Below are positions 8,106 to 15,854 of a stretch of DNA of 32,172 nt, piece by piece. The notes under the pieces are model-generated. The model was not told the DNA's origin, did not search any database, and was given only the letters and a program-made list of their open reading frames with translations. The position numbers and the translations under genes were made by a program. Origin of the DNA: an uncultured Rhodospirillales bacterium (GTDB lineage Bacteria > Pseudomonadota > Alphaproteobacteria > Acetobacterales > Acetobacteraceae); the NCBI GenBank assembly GCA_903924855.1, contig CAIYCW010000039.1, forward strand, positions 1 through 32,172. The letters run 5' to 3'. Position 1 is the first letter of the stretch. The number at the start of each line of letters is the position of its first letter.

Positions 8106-8771
8106 TCAGCTGAGCTTGGCTGCGAAGAATTCCAGCGTGCGCTCCTGGGCGAGGGCGTAGTCGGCGGCACTGTAGCTGCCGCGCTCGTCGCAGCCGAAGC
8201 CGTGCTGGGCGCCGTCATAGACGTAGATTTCCACGCCGGGCTGGGCGTCGCGGATGGCTTCGACGTCGGTCATCGGGATGCCTGCGTCCTTTTCGCCGAA
8301 ATGCAGCTGGACGGGGGCGTTTGGCTGTTCGGTGCGGGTGCCGGCGATGCCGCCGCCATACCAACCGATGGCGGCCTTGAATTTGGTGGTGCGGGTGGCG
8401 CCCCACCAGGCGACGGTGCCGCCCCAGCAATAGCCGACGATGCCAAGCTTGCGATCGCCAAGCGCTTCGGCGCAGGCGACCACGTCCAGCATCACGCCGT
8501 CATCCGGCACCTGGCCGCGCAGGGCGCGGCCGCGGGCGACATCCGGCGGGGTGTAGCCGAGCTCCACGCCGCGCTCGGCGCGGTCGAACAGGGCGGGGGA
8601 GATGACGCGGTAGCCCTTGGCGGCGAAGCGGGCGCACATGTCGCGGATGTGGTGGTTCACGCCGAAGATTTCCTGCACCACGACGAGGCCGGCTTTGGCG
8701 TCCGCCGGGCCGTCGGTCCAGGACTGGAAGCTGTGGCCGTCGCTGGCGGTGAGGGTGATGAATTCGCCCAT
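8106..8771 (-). CDS. Dienelactone hydrolase family protein
   Basis: An alpha/beta hydrolase of the dienelactone hydrolase family, 221 residues, cytoplasmic. Family signatures are QEIFGVNHHIRDM (Glu34), the nucleophile elbow GYCWGG (Cys115), the acid Asp162 in GEKDAGIP and His190 in AQHGF. This Cys-Asp-His triad is the dienelactone hydrolase pattern. Genuine dienelactone hydrolases open the lactone ring in chlorocatechol breakdown, but no aromatic-degradation genes are nearby, so the substrate is unknown. AGGAG lies 7 nt before the chosen ATG; longer frames upstream lack support. Divergent from the DUF4169 gene. Confidence 0.92.
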   Translation of the reverse strand: MGEFITLTASDGHSFQSWTDGPADAKAGLVVVQEIFGVNHHIRDMCARFAAKGYRVISPALFDRAERGVELGYTPPDVARGRALRGQVPDDGVMLDVVACAEALGDRKLGIVGYCWGGTVAWWGATRTTKFKAAIGWYGGGIAGTRTEQPNAPVQLHFGEKDAGIPMTDVEAIRDAQPGVEIYVYDGAQHGFGCDERGSYSAADYALAQERTLEFFAAKLS

Positions 8772-8825
8772 GGTAGTCTCCTGGTGTGGTGTTGACTTCG
8801 GCTTGCAGGGTTGCACGATGCCGGC

Positions 8826-9002
8826 ATGGCCGAAATCGTCAATCTTCGTCGGGTGAAAAAGGCGCTGAGGCGTGAGGCTGAGGCGGAGCAGGCGGCGGCG
8901 AACCGGGTGCGGTTTGGTGCGCCCAAGCCTGTGCGTGCGGCCGCCGAGGCGGAGCGCAAGGCGCTGGCCCGGGCGGTGGATCAGGCCAAGCTCAGTGATT
9001 GA
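8826..9002 (+). CDS. DUF4169 family small protein
   Basis: A 58-residue, highly charged, Ala/Arg/Lys/Glu-rich protein beginning MAEIVNLRRVKKALRR and probably a single long helix. Sequence and length fit DUF4169, a small family of alphaproteobacteria of unknown function. The ATG at 8826 is preferred to the in-frame TTG at 8811. It sits between the divergent dienelactone hydrolase gene and creA, and its last 11 bp overlap the convergent end of creA. Confidence 0.75.
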   Translation: MAEIVNLRRVKKALRREAEAEQAAANRVRFGAPKPVRAAAEAERKALARAVDQAKLSD

Positions 9003-9453
9003 GCGGGACGGCAGTGACGCTGTTATAGGCGCTGCCATCGGTGCCGACCTTGAAGGTGGACCACACGAGGTAGACGAGGACCTGTTTTTCCTTGTCGAAC
9101 ATGCGTGAGACGCGGATTTCCTTGAAGAAGGCGCTCATCTTTTCGCCGAACACCACCTCGTTGTCCGGCACGTTGCCTTTCAGCGACACCGGGCCGGTGG
9201 CGCGGCAGGCGATGGAGAAGCGGTTGGGGTCCATGGCGAGGCCGAGCGTGCCTTTGACGCCGCCGGTTTCGGCGCGCGAGACGTAGCAGCTGACGCCATC
9301 GACCCTCGGGTCGTCGTAACGGTCGACGACGACCTTGTCGTCCCGGCCGACGAGGCGGAAGGTGGTGCTGACGGCGCCGACGCGGGTGCCGTCCTCGGCT
9401 GAGGCCGGAGCGGCGATGGAGAGCAGCAGCATCACCGAAAGTGCCAAGCGCAT
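8992..9453 (-). CDS. creA: CreA family periplasmic protein
   Basis: The 153-residue product has a signal peptide (MRLALSVMLLLSIAAPASA, then ED) and the CreA pattern: VGAVSTTFRLVGRDDKVVVD, then DGVSCYVSRAETGG, IACRATGPV, FFKEIRVSRMFD and the YLVWSTF segment. CreA is a widespread exported protein of unknown function. Two Cys (CYV, ACR) could form a disulfide. It overlaps the convergent DUF4169 gene at its 3' end. A hairpin repeat (copy B) lies between its start and the end of rppH. Confidence 0.92.
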   Translation of the reverse strand: MRLALSVMLLLSIAAPASAEDGTRVGAVSTTFRLVGRDDKVVVDRYDDPRVDGVSCYVSRAETGGVKGTLGLAMDPNRFSIACRATGPVSLKGNVPDNEVVFGEKMSAFFKEIRVSRMFDKEKQVLVYLVWSTFKVGTDGSAYNSVTAVPLNH

Positions 9454-9510
9454 GGTCGAGTGTCCTGTCCTGTTACGGCGCAGCTTAGAGAGTGGGTGCG
9501 GCCCCAAACG

Positions 9511-9547
9511 AATGAAAGTTTTTGGGTCCCTTTTTTCAAAAAGGGAC
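9511..9547 (-). repeat. 3' hairpin repeat, copy B (variant stem)
   Basis: On the minus strand GTCCCTTTTT / AAAAAGGGAC form the stem, followed by CCAAAAACTTTCATT. It lies 23 nt after the rppH stop in that gene's direction. The stem has GTCCC/GGGAC where other copies have TTC/GAA, so pairing is kept although the bases differ. Confidence 0.75.
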
Positions 9548-9569
9548 ATCTTTCTGGTGAAAGGCCCGT

Positions 9570-10067
9570 TCAACCGTTTTGCGCGAAACGGGCGAAGCTG
9601 TGGACCAGCGTTTCGTAGATCGGGCGTTTGAAGGCGACGGCGAGGTCGGGCAGTTCGGTGATGTCCGCCCAGCGCCACATGTCGAATTCGGGGTGTTCGT
9701 CATGGTCGAGGCGGATATCGGCGTCCGTGCCGGTGAAGCGCAGGGCGAACCAGCGCTGGCGCTGGCCGCGATATTTGCCGCCGAGGGCGGTGCCGATCAC
9801 CTCCACCGGCAGGTCGTAGGTGAGCCATTCGGGGTGTTCGCCGATGATCTCGGCCTTGGCGGTGCCGACCTCCTCCTCCAGCTCGCGCAGCACGGCCACG
9901 CGCGGGTCCTCGTCAGCGTCGATCCCGCCCTGCGGCAGTTGCCAGCCGCCGGGGGCGGCTTCCTGCGTGGGGTGCTGGCGCCTGCGGCCGACCCAGACCT
10001 TGCCCTGATCGTTGAACAGCACGGCGCCGACATTGGGGCGGTAGGGCAGGGTTGTGGGATCCGTCAT
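9570..10067 (-). CDS. rppH: RNA pyrophosphohydrolase (Nudix)
   Basis: Removes pyrophosphate from the 5' triphosphate end of transcripts, starting 5'-end-dependent mRNA decay. The 165-residue protein has the RppH opening LPYRPNVGAVLFN, GGWQLPQGGID, and a complete Nudix box (Gly47-x5-Glu53-x7-REL-EEE-VG, to residue 68). The later YRGQRQRWFALRF and FDMWRW segments are typical of RppH. Its start overlaps the stop of the deacetylase gene by 4 bp (ATGA), so the two are probably translationally coupled. Last gene of the minus-strand gpmI-envC-ctpA block. Confidence 0.96.
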   Translation of the reverse strand: MTDPTTLPYRPNVGAVLFNDQGKVWVGRRRQHPTQEAAPGGWQLPQGGIDADEDPRVAVLRELEEEVGTAKAEIIGEHPEWLTYDLPVEVIGTALGGKYRGQRQRWFALRFTGTDADIRLDHDEHPEFDMWRWADITELPDLAVAFKRPIYETLVHSFARFAQNG

Positions 10068-11317
10068 GGCTGACCTCGCGCTGGGGGCGGCGCATCGCTG
10101 CGCGCCGTGGTGAGTGGCATGACCGGCATCTGCACCACCGCACTGACGGGCGCAAGGCTGACACCGCGCGCCGGCAGGCCCAGCGCCCAGACGCCCACGC
10201 GTTCCATGGCCACCGGCGCTGGCAGCCCGAGCAGGCCGATCGCCGATCCTCGTTTGCGGGCGATGACCTCGAGCCGGACCAGGGCGGCGTCGATCGCGCT
10301 GTCCCCTGCCTGCTCGTCCACCACGAGATCGACGCCGCGGCTGCGGGCCAGAGGCTGCGATCCCTTGGTGGGCGCGGGCAGGCTTGTGGCCGTCCAGGCG
10401 GCGTTAGGCCTGGGGTCGACATAGAGCAGCCCGCGGCGGCCGAGGGTTTCCAGCAGGGGCAGCATCTGGTCCAGCGCGGCGCCGAAGCGTTCGCCGCGCA
10501 GCCCGCCCTGTTCGCCGCCGAGTGCGCCTGTGGCGCCGACATAGCCGGAGAACCGGGTCAGTGCCCATTCCAGGCGCTGGGCGTTGGTCTGCTGGCTGGC
10601 GCCGGTGAGCAGCGCGCGGTCTCCGGGGTCGTTGAGCGGGTAGCCCTGCGGTTCCATCGGGAGGGAGAGGAACACCTCGTGCCCGGTGTCGCGTGCGCGG
10701 GCGAGCAGCGCGTCTGTCCGCGGGGCGTAGGGGGAGAGGGCGAGCGAGATGGCGGCGGGCAGGACGGTGATGGCCGCCATGCTCTGCGCCTCGTTCATGC
10801 CGATGCCGGCCAGCAGCAGCGCCACGCGGGGTGTGCCGTCCGGCCGGGGGCTGCCCGCGGCGTAGACCTGGAAAGGTTGCCTGCCATCGGCCGCGATGCG
10901 GGGCAGCATGCCCGCCGGCACCAGGGAGGATGGCTCCAGCAGGGCGGATTGCGGCGGTGGGATGGGATCGCCGGGATGCGGTTCCGCCCCGGATGGGAGA
11001 GGTGGTGGGGGTGTGGGAGCGGGTGCTTCACGCGCGGGATCCTGCGCGGCTTCATGCAGTGCTGGATGCGCGGCTGGATGCGCGGCTGGCTGTGCGGCGG
11101 GCTGTGCGGCCAGTTGGGCGATCTGCGGCTTGGCGTCCTGCGCGGGCTGCACGCTGATCAGCACGGCTGTTGCGGCAGCGCCCAGCAGCGTTGTGGCCCA
11201 GAGCAGAGCCAGCAGCCGCCAGCCCCAGCGCAGCGCGGAGGCTGGCCTGGTCGCAGTGTTCGACTTGGCCGTGCTCGCTTCGGCCGATTTCCGCGGTTTT
11301 GCGGTGTTGCCCAGCAT
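10064..11317 (-). CDS. Divergent polysaccharide deacetylase family protein (YibQ/DUF610)
   Basis: The 417-residue protein has a cytoplasmic N-terminus, one membrane anchor (about 32-54, LLALLWATTLLGAAATAVLI) and a Pro/Ala-rich periplasmic linker with QPAA/HPAA tetrapeptide repeats (about 68-95). The C-terminal domain starts at PRVALLLAGIGMNEAQS (about 163) and includes LSLPMEPQGYPLNDPG, GYVGATGALGGE and GLLYVDPRP, as in PF04748. Position after envC and ctpA suggests a cell-wall or division role, but no enzyme activity is established. It follows ctpA by 69 bp and overlaps rppH. Confidence 0.9.
   Translation of the reverse strand: MLGNTAKPRKSAEASTAKSNTATRPASALRWGWRLLALLWATTLLGAAATAVLISVQPAQDAKPQIAQLAAQPAAQPAAHPAAHPALHEAAQDPAREAPAPTPPPPLPSGAEPHPGDPIPPPQSALLEPSSLVPAGMLPRIAADGRQPFQVYAAGSPRPDGTPRVALLLAGIGMNEAQSMAAITVLPAAISLALSPYAPRTDALLARARDTGHEVFLSLPMEPQGYPLNDPGDRALLTGASQQTNAQRLEWALTRFSGYVGATGALGGEQGGLRGERFGAALDQMLPLLETLGRRGLLYVDPRPNAAWTATSLPAPTKGSQPLARSRGVDLVVDEQAGDSAIDAALVRLEVIARKRGSAIGLLGLPAPVAMERVGVWALGLPARGVSLAPVSAVVQMPVMPLTTARSDAPPPARGQP
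11062..11109. repeat. 12-nt tandem repeat within the deacetylase gene
   Basis: Four consecutive 12-nt units: two identical GCTGGATGCGCG, then GCTGGCTGTGCG and GCGGGCTGTGCG. On the coding strand they encode the HPAA/QPAA repeat of the periplasmic linker. Unit changes keep the frame. Confidence 0.75.
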
Positions 11318-11386
11318 GGCCCGTCTTTGTCCATCTCATGCGCTGGCGGCAGGATGGCAAAGACGGGTTAACAAGCGGCGAAGCGG

Positions 11387-12772
11387 TCAGTTGGCGGCGT
11401 GGCGCTCCGGCGACATGGCGCGAACGATCTTCAGCCCCTGCTGCAGCTGGAAGTCGGTCTCGGGCTTCAGCGGGTCGAAGGCGGGCTGGTTTTCCGGCGG
11501 CAGCTTCGGGATGTCCTTCACGATGGCCGGAAGATCGGTGCGCGGCGGCAGGGTTGCCTCGGTGACGCCGCCCTTGTTCTCGATGATGCCGTTCAGATCG
11601 GCCTCGTGCTCCATGCCGATCTTGGGCGGCTCCACCCGGCTGTCATGCACCTCCACATCGGGGGTGATGCCGAGGCCCTGGATCGAGCGGCCGGAGGGCG
11701 TGTAGTAGCGCGCCGTGGTCAGGCGCATGGCGCCGTTGCCGGGCAGCGGCATCACGGTCTGCACCGAGCCTTTGCCGAAGCTGCGCTCGCCCACCAGAAT
11801 GGCGCGGCGATGGTCCTGCAAGGCGCCGGCGACGATCTCGCTGGCGGAGGCGGAGCCGGCGTTGATCAGCACCACCAGCGGCAGGCCGCCGGTGATGTCG
11901 CCGTCATGCGCGTCCCAGCGCTGGCTGTCCTCCGGATGGCGGGCGCGGGTGGAGACGATCTCGCCGTCATGGATGAAGTCCTGGCCGACATCGACCGCCT
12001 GGTCGAGCAGGCCGCCCGGGTTGTTGCGCAGATCGAGCACGAAGCCGCGCAGCTTGGGGCCGGCCTTGGCCTTGAGGTCGGCGATCGCCTTGCGGATGCC
12101 GGAATCGCTCTGCTCGGTGAAGCTGGACAGGCGGATATAGCCGATATCATCGCCTTCCAGATGCGACTTCACCACGGCGACCTTGATCACCTCGCGCGTC
12201 AGCGACACGTCGAACGGCTTGTCCACGCCGACGCGCTTGACGGAGAGCTGGATCTTGCTGGCGGGGGCGCCGCGCATCTTCTCCACCGCCTCGTTCAGGG
12301 TCAGCCCCTGCACGGTCTTGCCGTCGATCGACAGGATGAGGTCGCCGGCCTTCATGCCGGCGCGGGCGGCCGGTGTGTCGTCGATGGGGGAGATCACCTT
12401 CACGAATCCGCCTTCGCCGGTCACTTCCAGGCCGAGGCCACCGAAGCTGCCGGTGGTCTGCACCTGCATCTCCTGGTAGGATTTGGCGTTCATGTAGCTG
12501 GAATGCGGGTCGAGGCCGGTGAGCATGCCGTTGATGGCGTTCTCCACCAGGTCCTTGTCCTTGACCGGTTCGACGTATTCGGCGCGCACGCGCTCGAACA
12601 CGTCCGAGAACAGGTTGAGCAGACGATAGGTCTCGGCCTGGCTGGCTTCCTGCGCCCAGGCCTGCGGCATCAGTTCTACACCCCAGCGCTGCGTTGCCAC
12701 GTTCAACGCCGGCGTTGCCACCACACCGGCCACAAAGGCGGTGCCGAGCATCAGGACCGTGCGGAGCTTCAT
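11387..12772 (-). CDS. ctpA: Carboxy-terminal processing protease (S41)
   Basis: A periplasmic or membrane-anchored serine protease that trims C-termini and, in several proteobacteria, controls peptidoglycan hydrolases. The 461 residues comprise a signal or anchor (MKLRTVLMLGTAFVAGVVA), the CTP N-terminal segment (LLNLFSDVFERVRAEYVE), a PDZ domain (about 96-175, GGLGLEVTGEGGFVKV), and the S41 core with LDLRNNPGGLLDQAVD, the Ser motif GSASASEIVAGAL and the Lys motif ERSFGKGSVQT. The start is ATG 12772, 7 nt after GAGGA; the adjacent ATG at 12775 is also possible. It lies between envC and the deacetylase gene, the usual alphaproteobacterial order. Confidence 0.96.
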   Translation of the reverse strand: MKLRTVLMLGTAFVAGVVATPALNVATQRWGVELMPQAWAQEASQAETYRLLNLFSDVFERVRAEYVEPVKDKDLVENAINGMLTGLDPHSSYMNAKSYQEMQVQTTGSFGGLGLEVTGEGGFVKVISPIDDTPAARAGMKAGDLILSIDGKTVQGLTLNEAVEKMRGAPASKIQLSVKRVGVDKPFDVSLTREVIKVAVVKSHLEGDDIGYIRLSSFTEQSDSGIRKAIADLKAKAGPKLRGFVLDLRNNPGGLLDQAVDVGQDFIHDGEIVSTRARHPEDSQRWDAHDGDITGGLPLVVLINAGSASASEIVAGALQDHRRAILVGERSFGKGSVQTVMPLPGNGAMRLTTARYYTPSGRSIQGLGITPDVEVHDSRVEPPKIGMEHEADLNGIIENKGGVTEATLPPRTDLPAIVKDIPKLPPENQPAFDPLKPETDFQLQQGLKIVRAMSPERHAAN

Positions 12773-12967
12773 CATCTCTTCCTCATCGTGAAACCAACAC
12801 ATGGGCGCTGGGCGGCAATTTGCCAATCGGCGGCGGCAGCCGGTCGCCAATCCTCTGCTACACTGCGTGGCTCGGGCTGGACCTTGCAAGAGGGCTGAGA
12901 TGAACCGGCAGTGAACAGAGCGCAATCCGGGATGTTTCCGGCGCCGATCGCCATCCCCGGCCTGGGA

Positions 12968-14212
12968 TCAGCTGGCCTTGAGATAGGGTGTGGGGTTGAT
13001 CGGCTGACCATCCCGGCGGATTTCCAGATTGAGGGTGGGTGATTTCTGCACGGCCAGCGGGTTCCAGTTGGGCATCGCGCCGATCGGCTCGCCCTGCTGC
13101 ACGTTCTGCCCGAGCCTGACATCGAGCCGGTCGAAGCCGGACAACACCGCGTGATAGCCGCCGCCGCAATCGAGGATGGTGAGCAGGCCGTAGCTGCGGA
13201 ACAGGCCCGCGAACACCACGCGCCCGGTGCAGGGGGCGACCACGCGCGCACCTGGCGGCACGCGGTAGGCAAGGCCGGTGGCGCTGATGCCGTCCACCAC
13301 ATCGCCGAAATTGCGCACCACGGAGCCGGCCACCGGCACCAGCAGCGTGCTGGGCACCGCGCCGGGCTGTGCCGCCTGGCGTGAGGGCGGGGTGGGGGAG
13401 GGGGCGTGGAGGTTGGCCTTCTGGCGCGCGGCCTCCTCGGCGCGGGCCTGCTCGGCCTGGCGCTCGGCGGCGGCCTGGCGTTCGGCCTCGATCCGGGCGA
13501 TTGCCTGGCGCAGCGAATCGGTCTTGGCGGCGGCTTCGGCGGCGCGGCGGGTCCATTGATCGGCGTCGTCCTCGGCCACGTGGCGTTGCAGGCGGGCCGC
13601 GTCCAGCTGGCGATCGAGCACCGCGGCCTCGCGCGCCTGGGTGGCCTGGCGTGTCACCAGGCGCTGGCGTGCGTCCTCCAGCGCCAGGCCGAGCTGGGAG
13701 AGCTGGCCCTGTTCGGCGCGCAGGGAAGCCACGTCATTGGCGAGTTGGCGGGTGATGCCGCCCAGCACCAGCAGGCCGCGCACCGATTCGTCCGCCGGTT
13801 GCGGCATGGCGAGCAGGGTTTCGGCGGGATATTGCTGCAGGCGTTCGATCACCGGCAGCAGCGGGGCAAGAGAGGCGGCGCGCTGTTCGATCTCGGCCTG
13901 GGTGTCGGCGCGTTTGCGGGCCAGATCGGCCACCTTGTCGGCGGCATCCGCCAGATCGGCTTCCATCACGCGCAGCCGTGCGGCGGTTGCGATGCGCGCG
14001 TCGCTGAGGCGCTTTTCCTCGGCGGCGGTGCGGGCGGCCTGGGCGGCGGCCGCGGCCTGCGCCTTCTGGGCGGCGATGCGCGCCTGTTCGGCGGCCTGCA
14101 GCTCCTGCGCCTTGGGCGGCGCGGGTGTTGCTGCCCGCGCCGTGAGGGCGCCGCTGAAAGTCAACGCTATTGCAACGATTGCGTTTGGCAGGGTGGCCTG
14201 GCACCGCATCAT
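12968..14212 (-). CDS. envC: EnvC-like murein hydrolase activator (degenerate M23 domain)
   Basis: 414 residues with a signal peptide (cleavage near ARA), a long Ala/Gln/Arg/Glu-rich coiled coil (about 30-260) and a C-terminal LytM/M23 domain (about 300-414). The zinc ligands of active M23 enzymes are not there: the first motif reads VRNFGDVVDG instead of a His-x-Gly form, and the last reads LNLEIRRDG instead of HxH. This is the EnvC condition, in which the domain activates amidases instead of cutting peptidoglycan itself. The open frame extends far into gpmI, but MMRCQATLPN at 14212/14209 starts a proper signal peptide. It is 35 bp after gpmI. Confidence 0.88.
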   Translation of the reverse strand: MMRCQATLPNAIVAIALTFSGALTARAATPAPPKAQELQAAEQARIAAQKAQAAAAAQAARTAAEEKRLSDARIATAARLRVMEADLADAADKVADLARKRADTQAEIEQRAASLAPLLPVIERLQQYPAETLLAMPQPADESVRGLLVLGGITRQLANDVASLRAEQGQLSQLGLALEDARQRLVTRQATQAREAAVLDRQLDAARLQRHVAEDDADQWTRRAAEAAAKTDSLRQAIARIEAERQAAAERQAEQARAEEAARQKANLHAPSPTPPSRQAAQPGAVPSTLLVPVAGSVVRNFGDVVDGISATGLAYRVPPGARVVAPCTGRVVFAGLFRSYGLLTILDCGGGYHAVLSGFDRLDVRLGQNVQQGEPIGAMPNWNPLAVQKSPTLNLEIRRDGQPINPTPYLKAS

Positions 14213-14247
14213 CGTGTGCCCTGCTTTGGGCAAGGCCGGCCCTGCGC

Positions 14248-15777
14248 TCACCCCGCCGCCACGAAGAGCGGCCGGCCGGTCATCTCGGCCGGTTGCGCCA
14301 CACCCAGCAGGGCGAGCAGCGTGGGCGCGATATCGGCAAGCCTGCCATCGTGCAGCTGGCCTGCATGGCCTGCCAGCAGCACAGGCACGTGGTTGGTGGT
14401 GTGGGCGGTGTGCGGGCCGCCGGTTTCGGGGTCGCGCATCATCTCGCAATTGCCGTGATCGGCGGTGACCAGCAGGGCGCCGCCCTTGGCCTGCACCGCA
14501 TCGGCGATGCGGCCGAGGCAGGTGTCCACGGTCTCGACGGCCTTGACGGCCGCGGCCAGCACGCCGGTGTGGCCCACCATGTCCGGGTTGGCGAAGTTGA
14601 GGATGATCATGTCGTGCTGACCGGCCTCGATGGCGGCCAGCGCCTTGTCGCACAGCTCGGGGGCGGACATCTCGGGCTGCAGATCGTAGGTGGCGACCTT
14701 GGGCGAGGCCACCATCACCCGATCCTCACGCGGGTTGGGGGTCTCGATGCCGCCATTGAGGAAATAGGTGACGTGGGGGTATTTCTCGGTCTCGGCCATG
14801 CGCAGCTGGGCGAGGCCGGCGGCCGCCACGGTCTGGCCGAGCAGGTTGTTCATGGTCTGCGGCGCGAACAAGGCCGGCAGATAGGGTGCCAGGTCGTCGC
14901 TGTAGAAGGTCATGCCAAGCGTTGCCGCGAAGCGCAGCGAGCGCGGGCGGGCGAAGCCTGCGAAGTTGGGCTCGACAAAGGCGCTCAGAATCTCGCGGGC
15001 GCGGTCGGCGCGGAAATTGAAGCAAAGCAGGCCGTCGCCATCCTTCATGCCGGCATAGTTGCCGATGGTGGCGGGGATGATGAACTCATCGGTGACACCC
15101 TTGCCATAGGCGTCGTCCACGACGCTTGCGGCATCGGCGAGGCGCGGGCCCTCGGCCTCCGCCATCGCCAGATAGGCGCGCGAGACACGCTCCCAGCGCT
15201 TGTCGCGGTCCATGGCGTAGTAGCGGCCGGAGACGGTAGCGACGGCAACACCCTGCGGCAGATCGGCCTGGAATTTGCGCAGATACTCGCTGCCGGCCTG
15301 GGGCGGTGTGTCCCGCCCGTCCATGAAGGCGTGCACCAGTGTCGGGATGTTGTTGGCCACCAGGATGCGGGCGAGGGCGACCGCATGGTCCTGATGCGCG
15401 TGCACGCCACCGGGGGAGAGCAGGCCCATCAGGTGGCAGGTGCCGCCCGAGGCCTGCATCGCCGCGATGAAGCTGGTCAGGGGCGGCATCGCGGCCATCG
15501 AGCCGTCCGCGATGGCGGTGCCGATGCGCGGCAGATCCTGCATCACCACGCGGCCGGCGCCGATATTGAGGTGGCCGACCTCGGAATTGCCCATCTGCCC
15601 GTCCGGCAGGCCGACATCGAGGCCGGAGGTGCGCAGGAAGGCGTGCGGGTTCGCGGCCCAGAGCCGATCGAAATGCGGGGTGTTGGCCTGGGTCACCGCA
15701 TTGTCCGGCCCGGGGGCGGCAGCGCCCCAGCCATCCAGGATCACCAGCATCACCGGACGTTGTTGCGCCTGCATCAT
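14248..15777 (-). CDS. gpmI: 2,3-bisphosphoglycerate-independent phosphoglycerate mutase
   Basis: Interconverts 3- and 2-phosphoglycerate in glycolysis using two metal ions. The 509 residues are normal for the family. Motifs: VILDGWG (Asp15), QMGNSEVGH with the phosphorylated Ser65, HAFMDGRDTPP, SGRYYAMDRD, FNFRADRAR, FANPDMVGHTG and TADHGNCE. GGGAG lies just upstream of ATG 15777; the next codon is also ATG. It is probably co-transcribed with envC, which follows by 35 bp. Confidence 0.97.
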   Translation of the reverse strand: MMQAQQRPVMLVILDGWGAAAPGPDNAVTQANTPHFDRLWAANPHAFLRTSGLDVGLPDGQMGNSEVGHLNIGAGRVVMQDLPRIGTAIADGSMAAMPPLTSFIAAMQASGGTCHLMGLLSPGGVHAHQDHAVALARILVANNIPTLVHAFMDGRDTPPQAGSEYLRKFQADLPQGVAVATVSGRYYAMDRDKRWERVSRAYLAMAEAEGPRLADAASVVDDAYGKGVTDEFIIPATIGNYAGMKDGDGLLCFNFRADRAREILSAFVEPNFAGFARPRSLRFAATLGMTFYSDDLAPYLPALFAPQTMNNLLGQTVAAAGLAQLRMAETEKYPHVTYFLNGGIETPNPREDRVMVASPKVATYDLQPEMSAPELCDKALAAIEAGQHDMIILNFANPDMVGHTGVLAAAVKAVETVDTCLGRIADAVQAKGGALLVTADHGNCEMMRDPETGGPHTAHTTNHVPVLLAGHAGQLHDGRLADIAPTLLALLGVAQPAEMTGRPLFVAAG

Positions 15778-15854
15778 CACTCTCCCACCTGGCCGCTCTC
15801 GGGCGCCCATCGGTTAGCGAAGCCTGGGCCTCCCCGCAATGGTGCCACGCGGCA

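Noticed and set aside
14212..14653. N-terminal extension of the envC frame into gpmI
   Set aside because: It is a shadow of gpmI; a signal peptide begins at 14212/14209.
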